A stretch of 64,000 nt of DNA, from contig JAGTJM010000068.1 in assembly GCA_020747015.1 (NCBI GenBank), positions 112,606-176,605 on the forward strand, given 5' to 3'. This stretch comes from Pyrenochaeta sp. MPI-SDFR-AT-0127. Taxonomy: Eukaryota > Ascomycota > Dothideomycetes > Pleosporales > Cucurbitariaceae. Both the position numbers and the translations under genes were made by a program. Shown one piece after another: positions 33,937 through 44,735 of the stretch. Positions within the stretch are counted from its first letter, which is position 1. The number at the start of each line of letters is the position of its first letter. The notes below the pieces were generated by a model. The model had not been told where the DNA came from. It saw only the letters and a program-made list of their open reading frames with translations, and ran no database searches.

Positions 33937-35970
33937 TGGGGGACTACGAATACGAAGGTTTGGATGGATTATGTTCAGCTCCGACTCAGGGGTAACATTT
34001 TCAAGGTCTTAGAGTTTGCACCCCTGCTAAAACGGTCTCCAAGTTCAGCTCGGCTTACTACATAAGTTATAACTGGTGGATCGTATAAATAGTCTATTTG
34101 ATGGTTCCTATGGCGCTCTTTGTAATTAGTCATACAATAAAATTGCAGTGTAGCTTCGTAACAGCGACAGATTAGTTACAAAAGCACACAATATTCTTAA
34201 TTGCTTTACTCCCATACAATTCCTTAGGGAGGCCGTACTATGTTTTTAAATTACTAGAATACACAAATTTATTATATAACCTTTCCAAAAGCGTAGAATT
34301 ACATAGCTCTATGCTATTACCTCTGTTACTATTCCGAGATTAAACATCTAATCTGTGGTGTTATAGTAGCAATGTATATACGGGCTTCCATAGGGCGCAA
34401 ACTAACGCCGACAGTATCCTACCTTACAGATTAGAGGCCATAATGCAATGATAGAAGAATCAAATCGATCCACGAATGCGAGTACTATCATCTAGCTTAC
34501 CTTGAAGCTAGAAGAGATACTAAGGCATACAAGACAGAGTCTAAGCTTCTGATTGGGTTTTTTCAACGAACAAGGGATTTTGTGTTGTGAATAGAAGATG
34601 TCTGCACTCTATTTTATAGCATAGAGTTCTTGAGACTGTCGCCTGCTTCCAGAACGCCAATTATGACTTCAAATATGAATTGCAGACTAAATAGCTGTTA
34701 TTGATGTGATTCCCTCTCGTGGAAACGTCTGAGTCCTAATACCAGGACGCCCTTTGTTATATATTATCGCTGTTACGTAAACAATAATAGATCATGTAGC
34801 AATCGCAATGTCGCAATGGTTCGGTGCTTCTATGTAATTATGATAGTTATGAAGAAACGTTGTGTCGACACTGTAACATGCACCCTGGTCGAGATTCCCC
34901 ATTAAGGCCTTTCCGTCCCCAAACCACCCGATTCGTAATTGCGCCGGCCTAGTCTGGCGGGTGATGCTTGTAATGCTCTAGTCTCTATGGCCATTTATAA
35001 TTTCATTGGTAGAAAGAAAGGCTTGTTCGCAGATTAAGCATTTTAGCGTTAGCTTAACAAATGCACTCTATTTGGTAAGGACTCGCGAGAACGTTACGGC
35101 ATATTTGGTCAAACCAGGAACATTTGGGAGATGAGAAGAACAAGTCCAGACCACCCCCGTGCGAAATTGTTATGCACCCCATCGTCTATAGCGCAATTCG
35201 CCTGAAGTTCGAGACTCCAGCAATTCTCATGTCAATCTTGAGGTATTGATCCTGGTTTGCAGGACTGCTCCCCAGACCGGGCTCGAGGGTAATTTGGACA
35301 TTAACCATGCTGCAGCGGTCGGCCTGCTTTACAGCGAGGCGACGCTATCCCAATTTTCTGGCGAGATCGTCAAATATTAAAAGGTTCGAGGCAACAACTA
35401 CTATCGCTGCCACATGTGCTCCGATTCTGCGATCATTGGCGACCTTCCATTCGCCCGCACGAAATGTTCTCGTGCCTTGAATTCAATTGCTGTCCCGATA
35501 TGCCATGAAGGATATAGAACCGACGCCTCGCGGTAGTCGCAAGATCTGTATCGACTGCGTAATGGCACACATTACTAGGAAGGAAATGACGCCGGTGGTG
35601 AGTCCGAAGCCAAACCGTACACAGCATACATTACTCGCGGAAATGAGGGGTTTATATTGCTTCGTGTCTGAAATTTGGCCATTTGCCAAAAGTTGCGGCC
35701 ATACTACAAAATGAAGTGGCAAGCGCGGGTTAGCGTGCGCCGAAGGCCATCATCTCGAAACATCCGTCCACGAAACCGCGACTGCCCTATCCGGAGCAGG
35801 AATGGTTGTTATTCCGGGGTATGCATGAAAGTTGGTCGTCAAGCTTTCAAGCTACCTTATTTAATATAACGTGTTGCACGACAGCTTTTGGGTTCTATCA
35901 TCTACGGCTACAGCATTCTTTCTCCTCCACTCGTGATCCTTGCCTCAATTTATTTACAAGCAGCGGCATA
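33937..35970. other. Intergenic AT-leaning region
   Basis: About 2 kb with moderate AT richness from 34080 to 34900. No gene is convincing on either strand; short open frames around 35430-35870 lack any domain. A TATA-like TTTAATATAA lies near 35860, about 110 bp before the esterase start. Confidence 0.4.
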
Positions 35971-36824
35971 ATGAAGCTCTCAGTCGTTATCACCTTGACC
36001 TCATCCGCGCTGGGCACATTCGCACTTCCTCAGGCGCTGGACACGCGCGCAGCGCCCACAATCTACCTCGCGGGAGATAGCACCATGGCTGCCAAAGGCG
36101 CCAACGACGGTGCGACAGATGGTCAGTGCTGCACGACAGAACTCTTCAAATGTAAAGATTGCTGACATTGACCGTAGGGTGGGGCCAGTATCTCTCCAAA
36201 TATGTGACCGCAACGGTGGTGAACAAGGCCAAGGCAGGCCGGTCAGCACGCAGCTATACCAACGAAGGCCGCTTCACCGAGATCGCCAACCTTGTCAAGT
36301 CAGGAGATATTGTAGTGATTGAATTGGGCCATAATGATGGTGGATCACCAACCTCTTCTACTGACAATGCACGAAGCGATTGCCCCGGGACCGGTGAGGA
36401 GACTTGCAAATCCGGAAAAACTGGCGAGATTGTGTACACTTTTGGACATTATGTCAAAGCTGCAGCGAAGACATATATCGCAAAGGGAGCAAAGGTTGTT
36501 GTTAGCAGCCAGACGCCCAACAATTTGTGGGAGGGTGGGAAGTACTCTGCGGCAGCACCCAGGTTTGTCGCATATGCTGCGCAAGCCGGCAAGGAGGTTG
36601 GTGCGGGTGCAAGCTTTGTTGATCACTTCCAAGCCGTTGCCAATATGTACAAGAAGCTGGGCGATACCGCAACCAACAACTTGTACCCCAATGATCACAC
36701 GCACACCAGTCCCACGGGCGCGGACCTTTCGGCGCAGGCATTTGCTCAAGCTATTAAACTGGCTCTGAATGGCACAACACCAATCTCGTCATATCTCAAG
36801 GCTGGTAACCCGACCGTATGGTAG
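35971..36824 (+). CDS. Secreted rhamnogalacturonan acetylesterase (CE12, SGNH hydrolase)
   Basis: A pectin side-group esterase of about 265 residues that removes acetyl groups from rhamnogalacturonan I. Exons 35971-36121 and 36178-36824 flank a 56-bp intron (GTCAGT donor, GCTGAC branch, TAG acceptor). A signal peptide (about 1-18) is followed by the SGNH blocks: GDSTM with the nucleophile Ser, a Gly in KAGRSARSY, ELGHND with the oxyanion Asn, and NDHTH with the catalytic Asp-His pair. The family is common in plant-associated and saprobic fungi. Extracellular action is inferred from the signal peptide. Confidence 0.94.
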
Positions 36825-37375
36825 ATACGCAATGCTCAGCCTTAATTAATGCTGCTAGCTTTTGGTCCTGTACATACTTTGATTTCGTCCTACGCGTGTG
36901 TATGTATTACCTTCCGACGAAACCGAACATGGAGGTTGCATTGCGTGACAATTGAGAGAACTTCAGCCCCCTCGAACACGGTGTGTCCGGATCTGTTTTG
37001 CGTTGCGCATCGGCTGTTGCTTAACCTCGCATTGGAGCAACGCTAGGATGAACCGCGATGGCAAGACCGGGGGCGTTTTGCGCAGGAAATTAGTCGCTTA
37101 GCAAGTATGCTCACATGGCCGACCATATGAATGATAGTCGGCCGCTTGAAAAAAATGAATCAAAGCCTCCTGAACGACACAACGATAGCCGAGATTAGCC
37201 TGCCTTATCGATAAAACCCATGCACACCAAGTAATCCTCGGGGCGGGTGGGGCTTGAGCGGAATCACTCCACTTTCATGCATTGAATTTCTCGCCATGCT
37301 GTAGCCCACACTTTCAGGGAGCTTACCAACATAGGCTACCTTATCGAAAAGACGGAGCATATACAATCTTAAAAT
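36825..37375. other. Intergenic region
   Basis: A 551-bp gap between two plus-strand genes. No feature was recognised. Confidence 0.4.
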
Positions 37376-38035
37376 ATGGCTGAGCCCGTAACCTGGCCCC
37401 CGTCGGAAGGACTGACATCGAAGATTATACCACGGAAGAACGCCGTTCTCCAACTCTCCTACTCTATCAACGTACGCGCCCCAGCACCACGCGTCTTTGA
37501 CTCGATTCTCCACGTTGCCGAATATCCAAAATGGAATACTTGGGTTCCTTCAGCGCGCATCCTCACGCAACCCCTGTCCTCCGAGCCCGACTTTGACCCA
37601 AACGACTTCAGTCATATGCGCGTCGGTAGCGTTATGAACTTCGGAGTTGTCATGGATGCAAATAAGCCTAGCAAAGTTACCCCAACACCGCTGAAGGTTG
37701 TGGATATTTGCACGCCAACAAATCCGTCGTCATATCTCTCGCCTGATCTGCTGGCGGACCCCACATTCACGGCCGATCTCAGCAAGGTATATAGGGTGAG
37801 TTGGACGGGAGAAGGTGGATTTTCCAACTATGGCATGAAATTGGAGAGGTTTCATGAGGTCATTGTGATAGACGAGCATGATTGTGAAGTTAGGAGTTGG
37901 GAGATCATGAGTGGTATACTGTCGCAGGTTGTCAAGCTCATGTATGAGAGAACACTCAGAGAAAAATTGGGACTTTGGTGTAGGGATCTGAAGACATACT
38001 GTGAACAGCCACATGCGCACCTCACAGCGTTATGA
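37376..38035 (+). CDS. SRPBCC (START-like/polyketide-cyclase-like) protein
   Basis: A single-exon protein of 219 residues with the SRPBCC start pattern: a beta strand LSYSINVRAPAPRVFDSILHVAEYPKWNTWVP, in which an N-terminal strand is followed by the helix and the xxYPxWN turn. Later strands (RVSWTGEGGFSNYGMKLERFHEV) and a long C-terminal helix complete the hydrophobic-pocket fold. Such proteins bind lipids, quinones or polyketides, or act as cyclases. No signal peptide is visible. It lies 1.6 kb from the P450/terpene-synthase pair; membership in that cluster is possible but not shown. Confidence 0.75.
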   Translation: MAEPVTWPPSEGLTSKIIPRKNAVLQLSYSINVRAPAPRVFDSILHVAEYPKWNTWVPSARILTQPLSSEPDFDPNDFSHMRVGSVMNFGVVMDANKPSKVTPTPLKVVDICTPTNPSSYLSPDLLADPTFTADLSKVYRVSWTGEGGFSNYGMKLERFHEVIVIDEHDCEVRSWEIMSGILSQVVKLMYERTLREKLGLWCRDLKTYCEQPHAHLTAL

Positions 38036-39639
38036 GATCGCTATATGCGTCATCAAATGCATCTGCATCAAGAAACCTGATGGCGCCCAAATCGACCCAG
38101 ATCGCGATATTTTAGAGACGTACATTATTCGTTGGCCCTGGACCTAGCTCTGAAGTATCCTTCACGCTTTTCATCTCGATGCACTTCTCCTTGTTCACAT
38201 CCAGCAGCAGGTTCTTGAAAACTGCGAAACTCGATGGCATTCCTTCGAGGTTAGGAAAATGGAAGCCGCGCTTGGGACATTGCTCGTGTACCTTGGCCTG
38301 ATCCTGAACCAAATCGAATTTTTACCCCGTGTGCAATTAAACATAGGCAAATGCGTGAGGCTCAGTTTTCAACGAGCTCGAAGTTGGTGACGATGTCTTC
38401 ATGAAGTCGCCGCTAGCCGCCCGCGGTTTGCATTACTTGTGATAGGACCTGGAATGAAACCTCGGTGTGGTGCTTGTTAGGTCAGTGAAATGGTACAGAG
38501 ATAGGATTTAGCTGCGCAAAGGACCCCAGCCTTTTAACACTATCCTCTTTTCACACCCATCCTCTTTTTAGGGTGGATATCCTTTTTCAACTCAAATATC
38601 CTTTTTACTTAAAGAACCTATCGCTTGCTTTTCGCTACATGCTATGTATCAAAAAAACATGTATAGCCTTGCCACTTTCGTATGTGCTTGCAACGATGGT
38701 GTTCTGCCAGTGACACTAAGCCCACCCGCCAAAGCGCAGGCCTCGATTTCTATGGCCGCCGTACTCTATCTTAGCTTCTACCCTTCCTATATCGTCGGAT
38801 TTCTCTTTAACGAGCTGACACTAGCTCTCAGCTATTGCTTAGTCTAGAAATCAGCTATGGTAGGACGAGAGACATAAGGACCGGATCGGCTTGATCGCGT
38901 CCTTCGTTCAGTCAGCGGAGGGAACAATGGCGGTTTGAGGAGTTAGGGTAGAGGTGATAGTGCAGAGCTGTGTATCGTCGGAGGCTATTGAGGTCATCGT
39001 GCGTTGGGCTGTATCCCTGATTTCGACGCTGAGATATGATGGCCACAGTTGTCATCAACCAAGTAAGTGGGCTCAGATTGACTTGCTTGTTGCCTACTCT
39101 GGCGATGGCTGACTAAAAGGGCGCCAAGCCCTTGAGTCAGAGCACTGCTCCCAATCTAGAATCTGGTTAAATCATATTCCGAGCGCTTGTGCGATCCGTA
39201 CAGCCGGAGATCTTACAGTAAATTACCCGCAGATGATGAGATGGGGCATGCGGGGTCATCTTGCATTAGCCAGGATTGGAGTCTCGCTTGCGCTGGAAGC
39301 TACCAAAACACATCGCGGTTGCTGCCAGATTCACACTTGGTGGGATTGCGGCTCCTTAATAGCAGCCATAATAATAATCCCGTGCAGACGATATCGTCGG
39401 GATATGAAAGTACTGACGGTATGGTCCGTTAGGCAATCATGGCCATATGCAAGAAGACAGGTGGCATCAACTTGCCCTTAATAGTTGTATACCTAATACT
39501 TTCTGATCTTCATCTCCCTCTTATGTGGCCTCCCAGAAGATGACGCGTGGCTAAGGATTTTATAGTTAAGTGGAACTATATAGTTCTACCTAGTAACAAA
39601 ACTATGCAAGTTGAAATACCAATTAACTAAATTGATATG
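38036..39639. other. Intergenic region with a pyrimidine repeat
   Basis: About 1.6 kb without a supported gene. Between 38530 and 38612 the motif ATCCTCTTTT/ATCCTTTTT recurs four times, with a CACCC..GGGTG hairpin in the middle. A 66-codon minus-strand frame at 38112-38312 has no recognisable domain. Confidence 0.4.
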
Positions 39640-41638
39640 TTAAGCTACAGACAAATTAGACGCGCCTTCAGTCACCTTGACAAACATGTTAGATTCCAGG
39701 AAGACGGCATAGCTCTCGACGTCGCATGGTTTGATTGGACTGATCAGCTGGAGGTCAAAGTTACAGAACACCTTTTGAGAAACGAACGAGTTAGCCCGAG
39801 CGCTACACTACCGGTAGGACCAAGACGGCATGTCAAAAATTCCGAGACCAGGTAACTTTTCAATGAACGGCGGAAATAGAGCCAGACAGGAGGGTAAGGG
39901 GGCTCACCTCAAAGACTGTCTTGCTCAGCTTCATGAACGCGATTCTCCTGCCCACGCACTGCCACTGGCCCGAGCCAAAGGCGAACTCGACGTTCCGCTC
40001 CATGTCGCGACGGCGCGGCGGGTCCTCCAGCTCGATGAATCGCTCCGGCCGGAACACGTCGGCGTCTGATCCGAACAGGGAGCGTGACCGCAGTAGCGCC
40101 CCCGTGTTCGAACAGATGTTAGTCCCGCCCGGCACCCACTGTCCACCCAGCGTGTCGCCACCCGCGGGGACGACTTTTGGGAGCAGCCCGAGTACCGGAG
40201 GCCGCACTGCGGAGACCAAGAGTCAGTAAGAGTGTTTTTCTTTTCTGTCTTTTCTGTTCTTTCTTCTTTTCCTTTTGTCCTTTTGTTGGGTATTGGAGTC
40301 TGGTCTGGTGAAGGAAAATAGGGAACCCATCTGAGTCCAGAATACTACTATTTGAAAGAATGAAATATAGTGATTCTCGACATTACTCACTGCGGAGGCC
40401 CTCGTAGACAACGGCTTGTAAGTACGGTAGCTTCAGCGCCTGGTCCATCTGAATAGGGCTGGTGACCATGTTCTCATCCAGAGCCGCCTTGATCTCGGCC
40501 TTGAGCTTGACGTACACTCGCGGCGTGGTCATAGTGTGGACTAAGATAGAGCGAATTGCCGACGCAGTGCTCTCGGCCCCGGCGACGATCATGAAAAGAC
40601 CCTCCACCTCACACTCCTGCTGGTTCAAGCCGTGGTGAATGAAGGAACCCTAAATCCATAGTCAACGTGCGTGTGTGTTGGGGCGCAGTTTGTCAGAGCT
40701 CTGGTCGTAACAGTGAAGTGTTACTCACCAACATATCCATCACCTGCTCTGCATCGACACTAAATCGCTTACCGACATGGTGCTCCGCTACGCTGAAGAG
40801 CATTGGGTAAGCCTTCTACTCGTGCCGTACAGAGATTGAGCCAACGCAGGAAACAGACAGGAACGCAGGAGCGTGGGCCAACTCACCCCATCAGCGCGCC
40901 AAATCCAGTCTTATCCCGGGGACTGGGTCCAAGTAACTGGAGGAATAGCTTGGAGAACAGTATCCTACGCGTCCAGGGAACGTCGGCCACCGCAGACATA
41001 CTCGGCCACAGAACCCGGAGGCTTCCCATGAAGCCATGGAGGTCGGTCTCCTGGGCCAAGTAACCAAAAGCTTCTCCGAATGCGAGGCGCGTGATGACAT
41101 CCATGGTGAAGAAAGCCGTCACCTCGGCAAGCTCTAGATGCCGACCAGAACGGGCATACCTGTCCCTTATGACACTGATCAACGTACCAAGCTGCTCGTC
41201 CATGCCGATCTCCATGTCGAGAATCTCGCGGCCGGTGTAGCCGTGGGCGACACGGGACTTGTACTTGGTGTGAGCCGTGGGCTGTTGAAGCGAGAACATG
41301 TTGTCATAGTACGGATTGATGCGGCCACCCGTGTACCAAGCGCCGCGGTTGTAGCCGCTGCGCTCCTTGTTAATCCTGCGGATTATCTCCGGGTCGCCCG
41401 TGATAAGCTCGTTGGGCCCGATCCGAACCAGCTTGTGCTTGTGATGAAGCTCGCGATGCACCCAGTACTGGCGCCCACTGTATGTGGTCTTGGCTAGCCA
41501 TAGATACGAGAAGTTGGCCAGCCAGGATGCCGCTGGAAACTTGCGAAGCTTCCACCATGCGGCAACACTACTAATTAAATACCAAATGGTCAGACACACG
41601 AGAGCCACCAAGAGCATGTTGATCCTAATTTCCGGCAA
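39640..41638 (-). CDS. Cytochrome P450, candidate abscisic-acid-like cluster oxidase
   Basis: A microsomal P450 of about 502 residues from five exons: 41638-40887, 40795-40729, 40649-40391, 40206-39908 and 39771-39640. Landmarks: N-terminal membrane anchor, AGAEST in the I-helix (about 296-301), ExxR in YEGLR (about 356), FRPERF (about 411) and the heme loop FGSGQWQCVGR with Cys about 443. The sequence style (WYLISSVAAWWKLRKFP, RIGPNELITGDPEIIRR) is that of the pisatin-demethylase-like group that includes the BcABA1/BcABA2 oxidases. It diverges from the synthase gene at 42477. The last intron (39907-39772, 136 bp) and third intron (40390-40207, 184 bp) are longer than most here. The P450 call is firm; the ABA role is inferred from the neighbour. 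Confidence 0.9.
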
Positions 41639-42476
41639 ACTGGTGCTGATACTGCGTAGTGATGCAACTTTGAGAAACCGAGGATTGAAGCTGGCTGTAG
41701 CTAAGGCAGAGATAATTGTTGGTGAGAAGAGGAATGGTTTGATGAAAGCTGAGGTTGATTAAGCTTGCTTGAATGGTTAGGCCTGTAAGGAAGGTGTACT
41801 TGGCAGTGATTGCACATCTGACATGGTTACAAAGGGAACCAAAACACCGAACTAGAACTTGGTGAACTTTTCCATAAGACTTCATGCCAATGCAAGATGC
41901 TCCGCCACGTCGTAGGTGCCATAGCGCAGCACGTTGCCCAGGGCGTACCACCATGGGGGATCTCATAGACGCCCTGTTGCGCTATGGCGATGCTGCGCTG
42001 GCAGCTCAGTGTCATACCGACATAGTGCCGACGTAGGGCCGGCGTCAGGCCGTGGTTTGGCCCCCATGGAAGTCTTCTATATCTATCCTAATTTTAATAC
42101 GCTGGATGCGCAGCGTTATACACATAGTGGGTGGTAGTGCCCTGCAGAGCTATTTTTATTTTTGGTTTTTGCTGAGAGAATAAATTTTGACGCGAAGGGC
42201 GCGATAGCCGCAACTATCGTCTATTTAGCTTCCTCCATACAATCACCCCTGTCGAGATCATGTACGCGTCGTATAATCCGCAGAGACAACATATCCTGCG
42301 AGCAAGACGAATGATGGACCGACGCTGGTTGCTGAAAGACCAACATTGGTTCTCACTCATCTAGCAAGTTTCTTCTTAATTCCAGTCCACTCCTCTCACT
42401 CGTATCATCTCCTTTTCGTGAACTGAGCAGAGCAACGCAAACCTATCCTTGTCTAAGCCCACCTACCTTAGAAACC
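41639..42476. promoter_or_regulatory. Shared promoter of the divergent P450/synthase pair
   Basis: An 838-bp head-to-head gap. It holds the hairpin at 41918-41988, a small CGATAG..CTATCG dyad at 42202-42219, and CT-rich leader DNA just before the synthase start. Co-regulation of both genes from here is inferred from orientation. Confidence 0.5.
41918..41988. repeat. Two-part inverted repeat in the shared promoter
   Basis: GCCATAGCGCA (41918-41928) is an exact inverted match to TGCGCTATGGC (41978-41988). Inside it AGGGCGT (41940-41946) matches ACGCCCT (41969-41975). The two nested arm pairs could form a cruciform or long hairpin with a bulge, or mark paired factor sites. Confidence 0.6.
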
Positions 42477-43721
42477 ATGGCTATGTCCCCCAAGTCTCGC
42501 GATGCGTGGTACTACCCGCCTGATGTTGCTCACGACCTCGATGGTGAGACTTGTCTTTCTGAAGACTCAAAGAAGGAAGTACTCGCCTGCGCGTATGAGT
42601 ATACACGCTGCGTGATCCCCCACTACACCAATTGGAAGCGATATATCGGATTCTGCCGCTGCATGATCATAGGTATCATTGCCGAGTTCAGGGGCGACCT
42701 GGTGGACGAAAATGGAGGAGACGAGATCGCCGGCTACTCGCTGAATGGTGTGCTGGCGGAGCTCTTTGAAGGCACCCCGAGCCACGCCCTGATGGCGCGG
42801 GAGTACAAATCGTTTTTAATTCCTGCTGCGGATAAGTCTAGTGAGCGACGACACGGCGAGTTATTCCGGCGTTACGTCAATGCGCTGGCCTCGTCACCTC
42901 GCACGTGGTTCCGCATGCGCGACTGCGACGCCCTTTCGCGATTCACTATTTTCTCAGCCCTGGCGTGCAACAATATCGACACTGTGCCGACAGATGACGA
43001 GTGTGAACTACTAAGCGAGATTGGTATTTATCTTTACGATGCCGTGGCCTTCTATAAGCACCGTGGCGAGGGTGAGACAAATAATACCTTCGCCTACGTG
43101 CCGTGGGATATGCGTATCGACAGCTTCCGCATTGCCCGTGAGATGTTATGGGCTTTGGACGCATATTATGTCCGGCGCCCCGAGGGCCCAATCTTGATCA
43201 ACTTCGTCCGTATCGTTGGCGGGCCTGTTCATATGATGATGCGTCGCTACCGTTTCGTGGAGGAGGAGTGTACTATCGGCAGGGTTGAGACGGACGATAT
43301 CATTGAGTTGGCCCGCCGCAAGGTCAAGCTCTGGAACCGTGTTGACGTTGCAAACAAGCCCCAGGAGAATGAGAGGATTGGTCTTCTCGAGGCGCCGGGG
43401 ATTGAGCGTTGTCAGGCTTTGCTGAAGCGCCACGAGGAGTGGATGTTCCCAGGACTTCCAGAATTCTTTGACCACGGCGAGCAATGTGAAAGTTGTGTCT
43501 ATCGCCTCTCATATGGGGCTGAGGTCAGACATACTTTCGGAGGCGTCCAATTATGCCAGGGATGCATTGAGACATTCCGCGCATAGTAAGTAAATCTAGG
43601 ACTTTATCTTGTGTGGGGAATTACTAAGTCTTTCTGTAGTGTTGAAAAACTGCCTGAGAGGGTTCGAGCTGTTTGGCCTGACATCGTCCTTAAAACGCCA
43701 TCGCCGCAGGAAACTGTTTAA
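42477..43721 (+). CDS. Alpha-ionylideneethane synthase-like sesquiterpene synthase (BcABA3 family)
   Basis: A protein of about 396 residues from exons 42477-43585 and 43640-43721. It resembles the fungal BcABA3 family, which converts farnesyl diphosphate to alpha-ionylideneethane, the first committed step of fungal abscisic acid synthesis. I recognise it by YYPPD near the N-terminus, CVIPHYTNWKRYIGF, GIIAEFRGDLVD, the run RRYVNALASSPRTWFRMRDC, KHRGEGETNNTFAY and GGPVHMMMRRYRFVEE. I see no classical DDxxD plus NSE pair of class I terpene synthases, as expected for this unusual family. A four-Cys C-terminus (CESC at 337-340, CQGC at 360-363) looks metal-binding. The final intron (43586-43639) begins inside an apparent TAG stop; splicing adds about 27 residues. 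Confidence 0.82.
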
Positions 43722-44159
43722 AACACTGCTTAAACTGATTAGGCATGTCCTTGAAATTGAGGCATATCTTGTCAGTTGTGTGGACTTATGTTTACAGCCT
43801 CGGAGGCAGGAAGATTAGCAGTCATACGAGGTTAAGATCAGGATCACCATTGCTATTCATTTACTAGAATTATGCTGAATTGCGCTATTCATCGAAGTTT
43901 TCTGGAGACTGTTATAAGCGTTGTTCTCACCCTCTAGAATGGAACTAACTCTGGGACTCAGATATAATGCAGTTTCTACTCTGACGGTTTTGGCTGGATT
44001 CAAGAGTACAATTCCAGACCTTTTGGCCAGTTTTGAGAGCGTCGGCCATCTCGAAAAGCTGGAAAGCAACCCCATCAGGCCAGCTGGCGGCTCAATCACT
44101 TGCCACTACACAGTGAAGCTGGTTCACAATCTCCAGCACAAAATCTTGGCCGAGCAATG
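43722..44159. other. Intergenic region downstream of the synthase
   Basis: About 440 bp with no gene that I can support. Two overlapping open frames of 80 codons exist on opposite strands without a recognised domain. Confidence 0.3.
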
Positions 44160-44460
44160 AGTCCTTGATGATTATTTGTGCACCTGATGAAGCCCTTTCC
44201 GCGACAGACCTTCCACTGTTTGAGCAGCACATCTATGGCCTGCTTCCTTTGTTATAGCACTTTACTGGCTTATATTCTATCTAGCATACCTTGCTTCCGG
44301 ATACGCTTACCAACACTGTTGTAGTTCGTGAAGATGCGACAGGGTGGCTTCTCGTGAACAGTGGCTATGGGCAAACTGACACGAGTACCCGTAGTAATTG
44401 CGTGCAAATAATCTAGAACACCTCGGTTGGCTCCAAATACCTGTTTCAACGCCGCTCCGA
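44160..44460 (-). pseudogene. Possible patatin-like fragment
   Basis: On the minus strand one frame reads GAALKQVFGANRGVLDYLHA, then TGTRVSLPIATVHEKPPCRI and FTNYNSVG. This pattern recalls the later part of fungal patatin-like phospholipase domains found at the N-terminus of some NLR proteins. It then meets stops. No catalytic GxSxG or flanking exons were found. Treat as a weak fragment call. Confidence 0.3.
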
Positions 44461-44735
44461 TGTTTTAAGGCGGGTAAATGCGATCAGCAAGATACAATAA
44501 GAGGCTCTAGAGTACGTGGAACGAAGGGAAGGTTTGAGGCTTTTCGACGTTAAAATGCCAGCTTTGCGAGCTTTTCAAACGTGTCTGTAGAGTCGTCAAT
44601 TGACCAACCGTTGCTAAACATAGCCAGGACGATCAACCGTCGTACAATTATTGGTGACTCTGCCAGGACTATCCGTTTCGCCCACTACTCTTTATAGCGC
44701 ATCTACGGGCTAGCAATACTAAAGGTAAGCAGACA

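Noticed and set aside
38112..38312. Minus-strand 66-codon frame, possibly a last exon after a TTCAG acceptor
   Set aside because: No upstream exon could be found and no family is recognised.
42990..43005. TDDEC as a classical class I terpene synthase Asp motif
   Set aside because: It is not followed by an NSE-type motif at the usual distance, and the overall sequence fits the BcABA3-like family, which does not use the standard pair.
43584..43586. TAG as the true stop codon of the synthase gene
   Set aside because: It overlaps a strong GTAAGT donor with a matching branch site and acceptor, and the downstream exon continues a plausible C-terminus.
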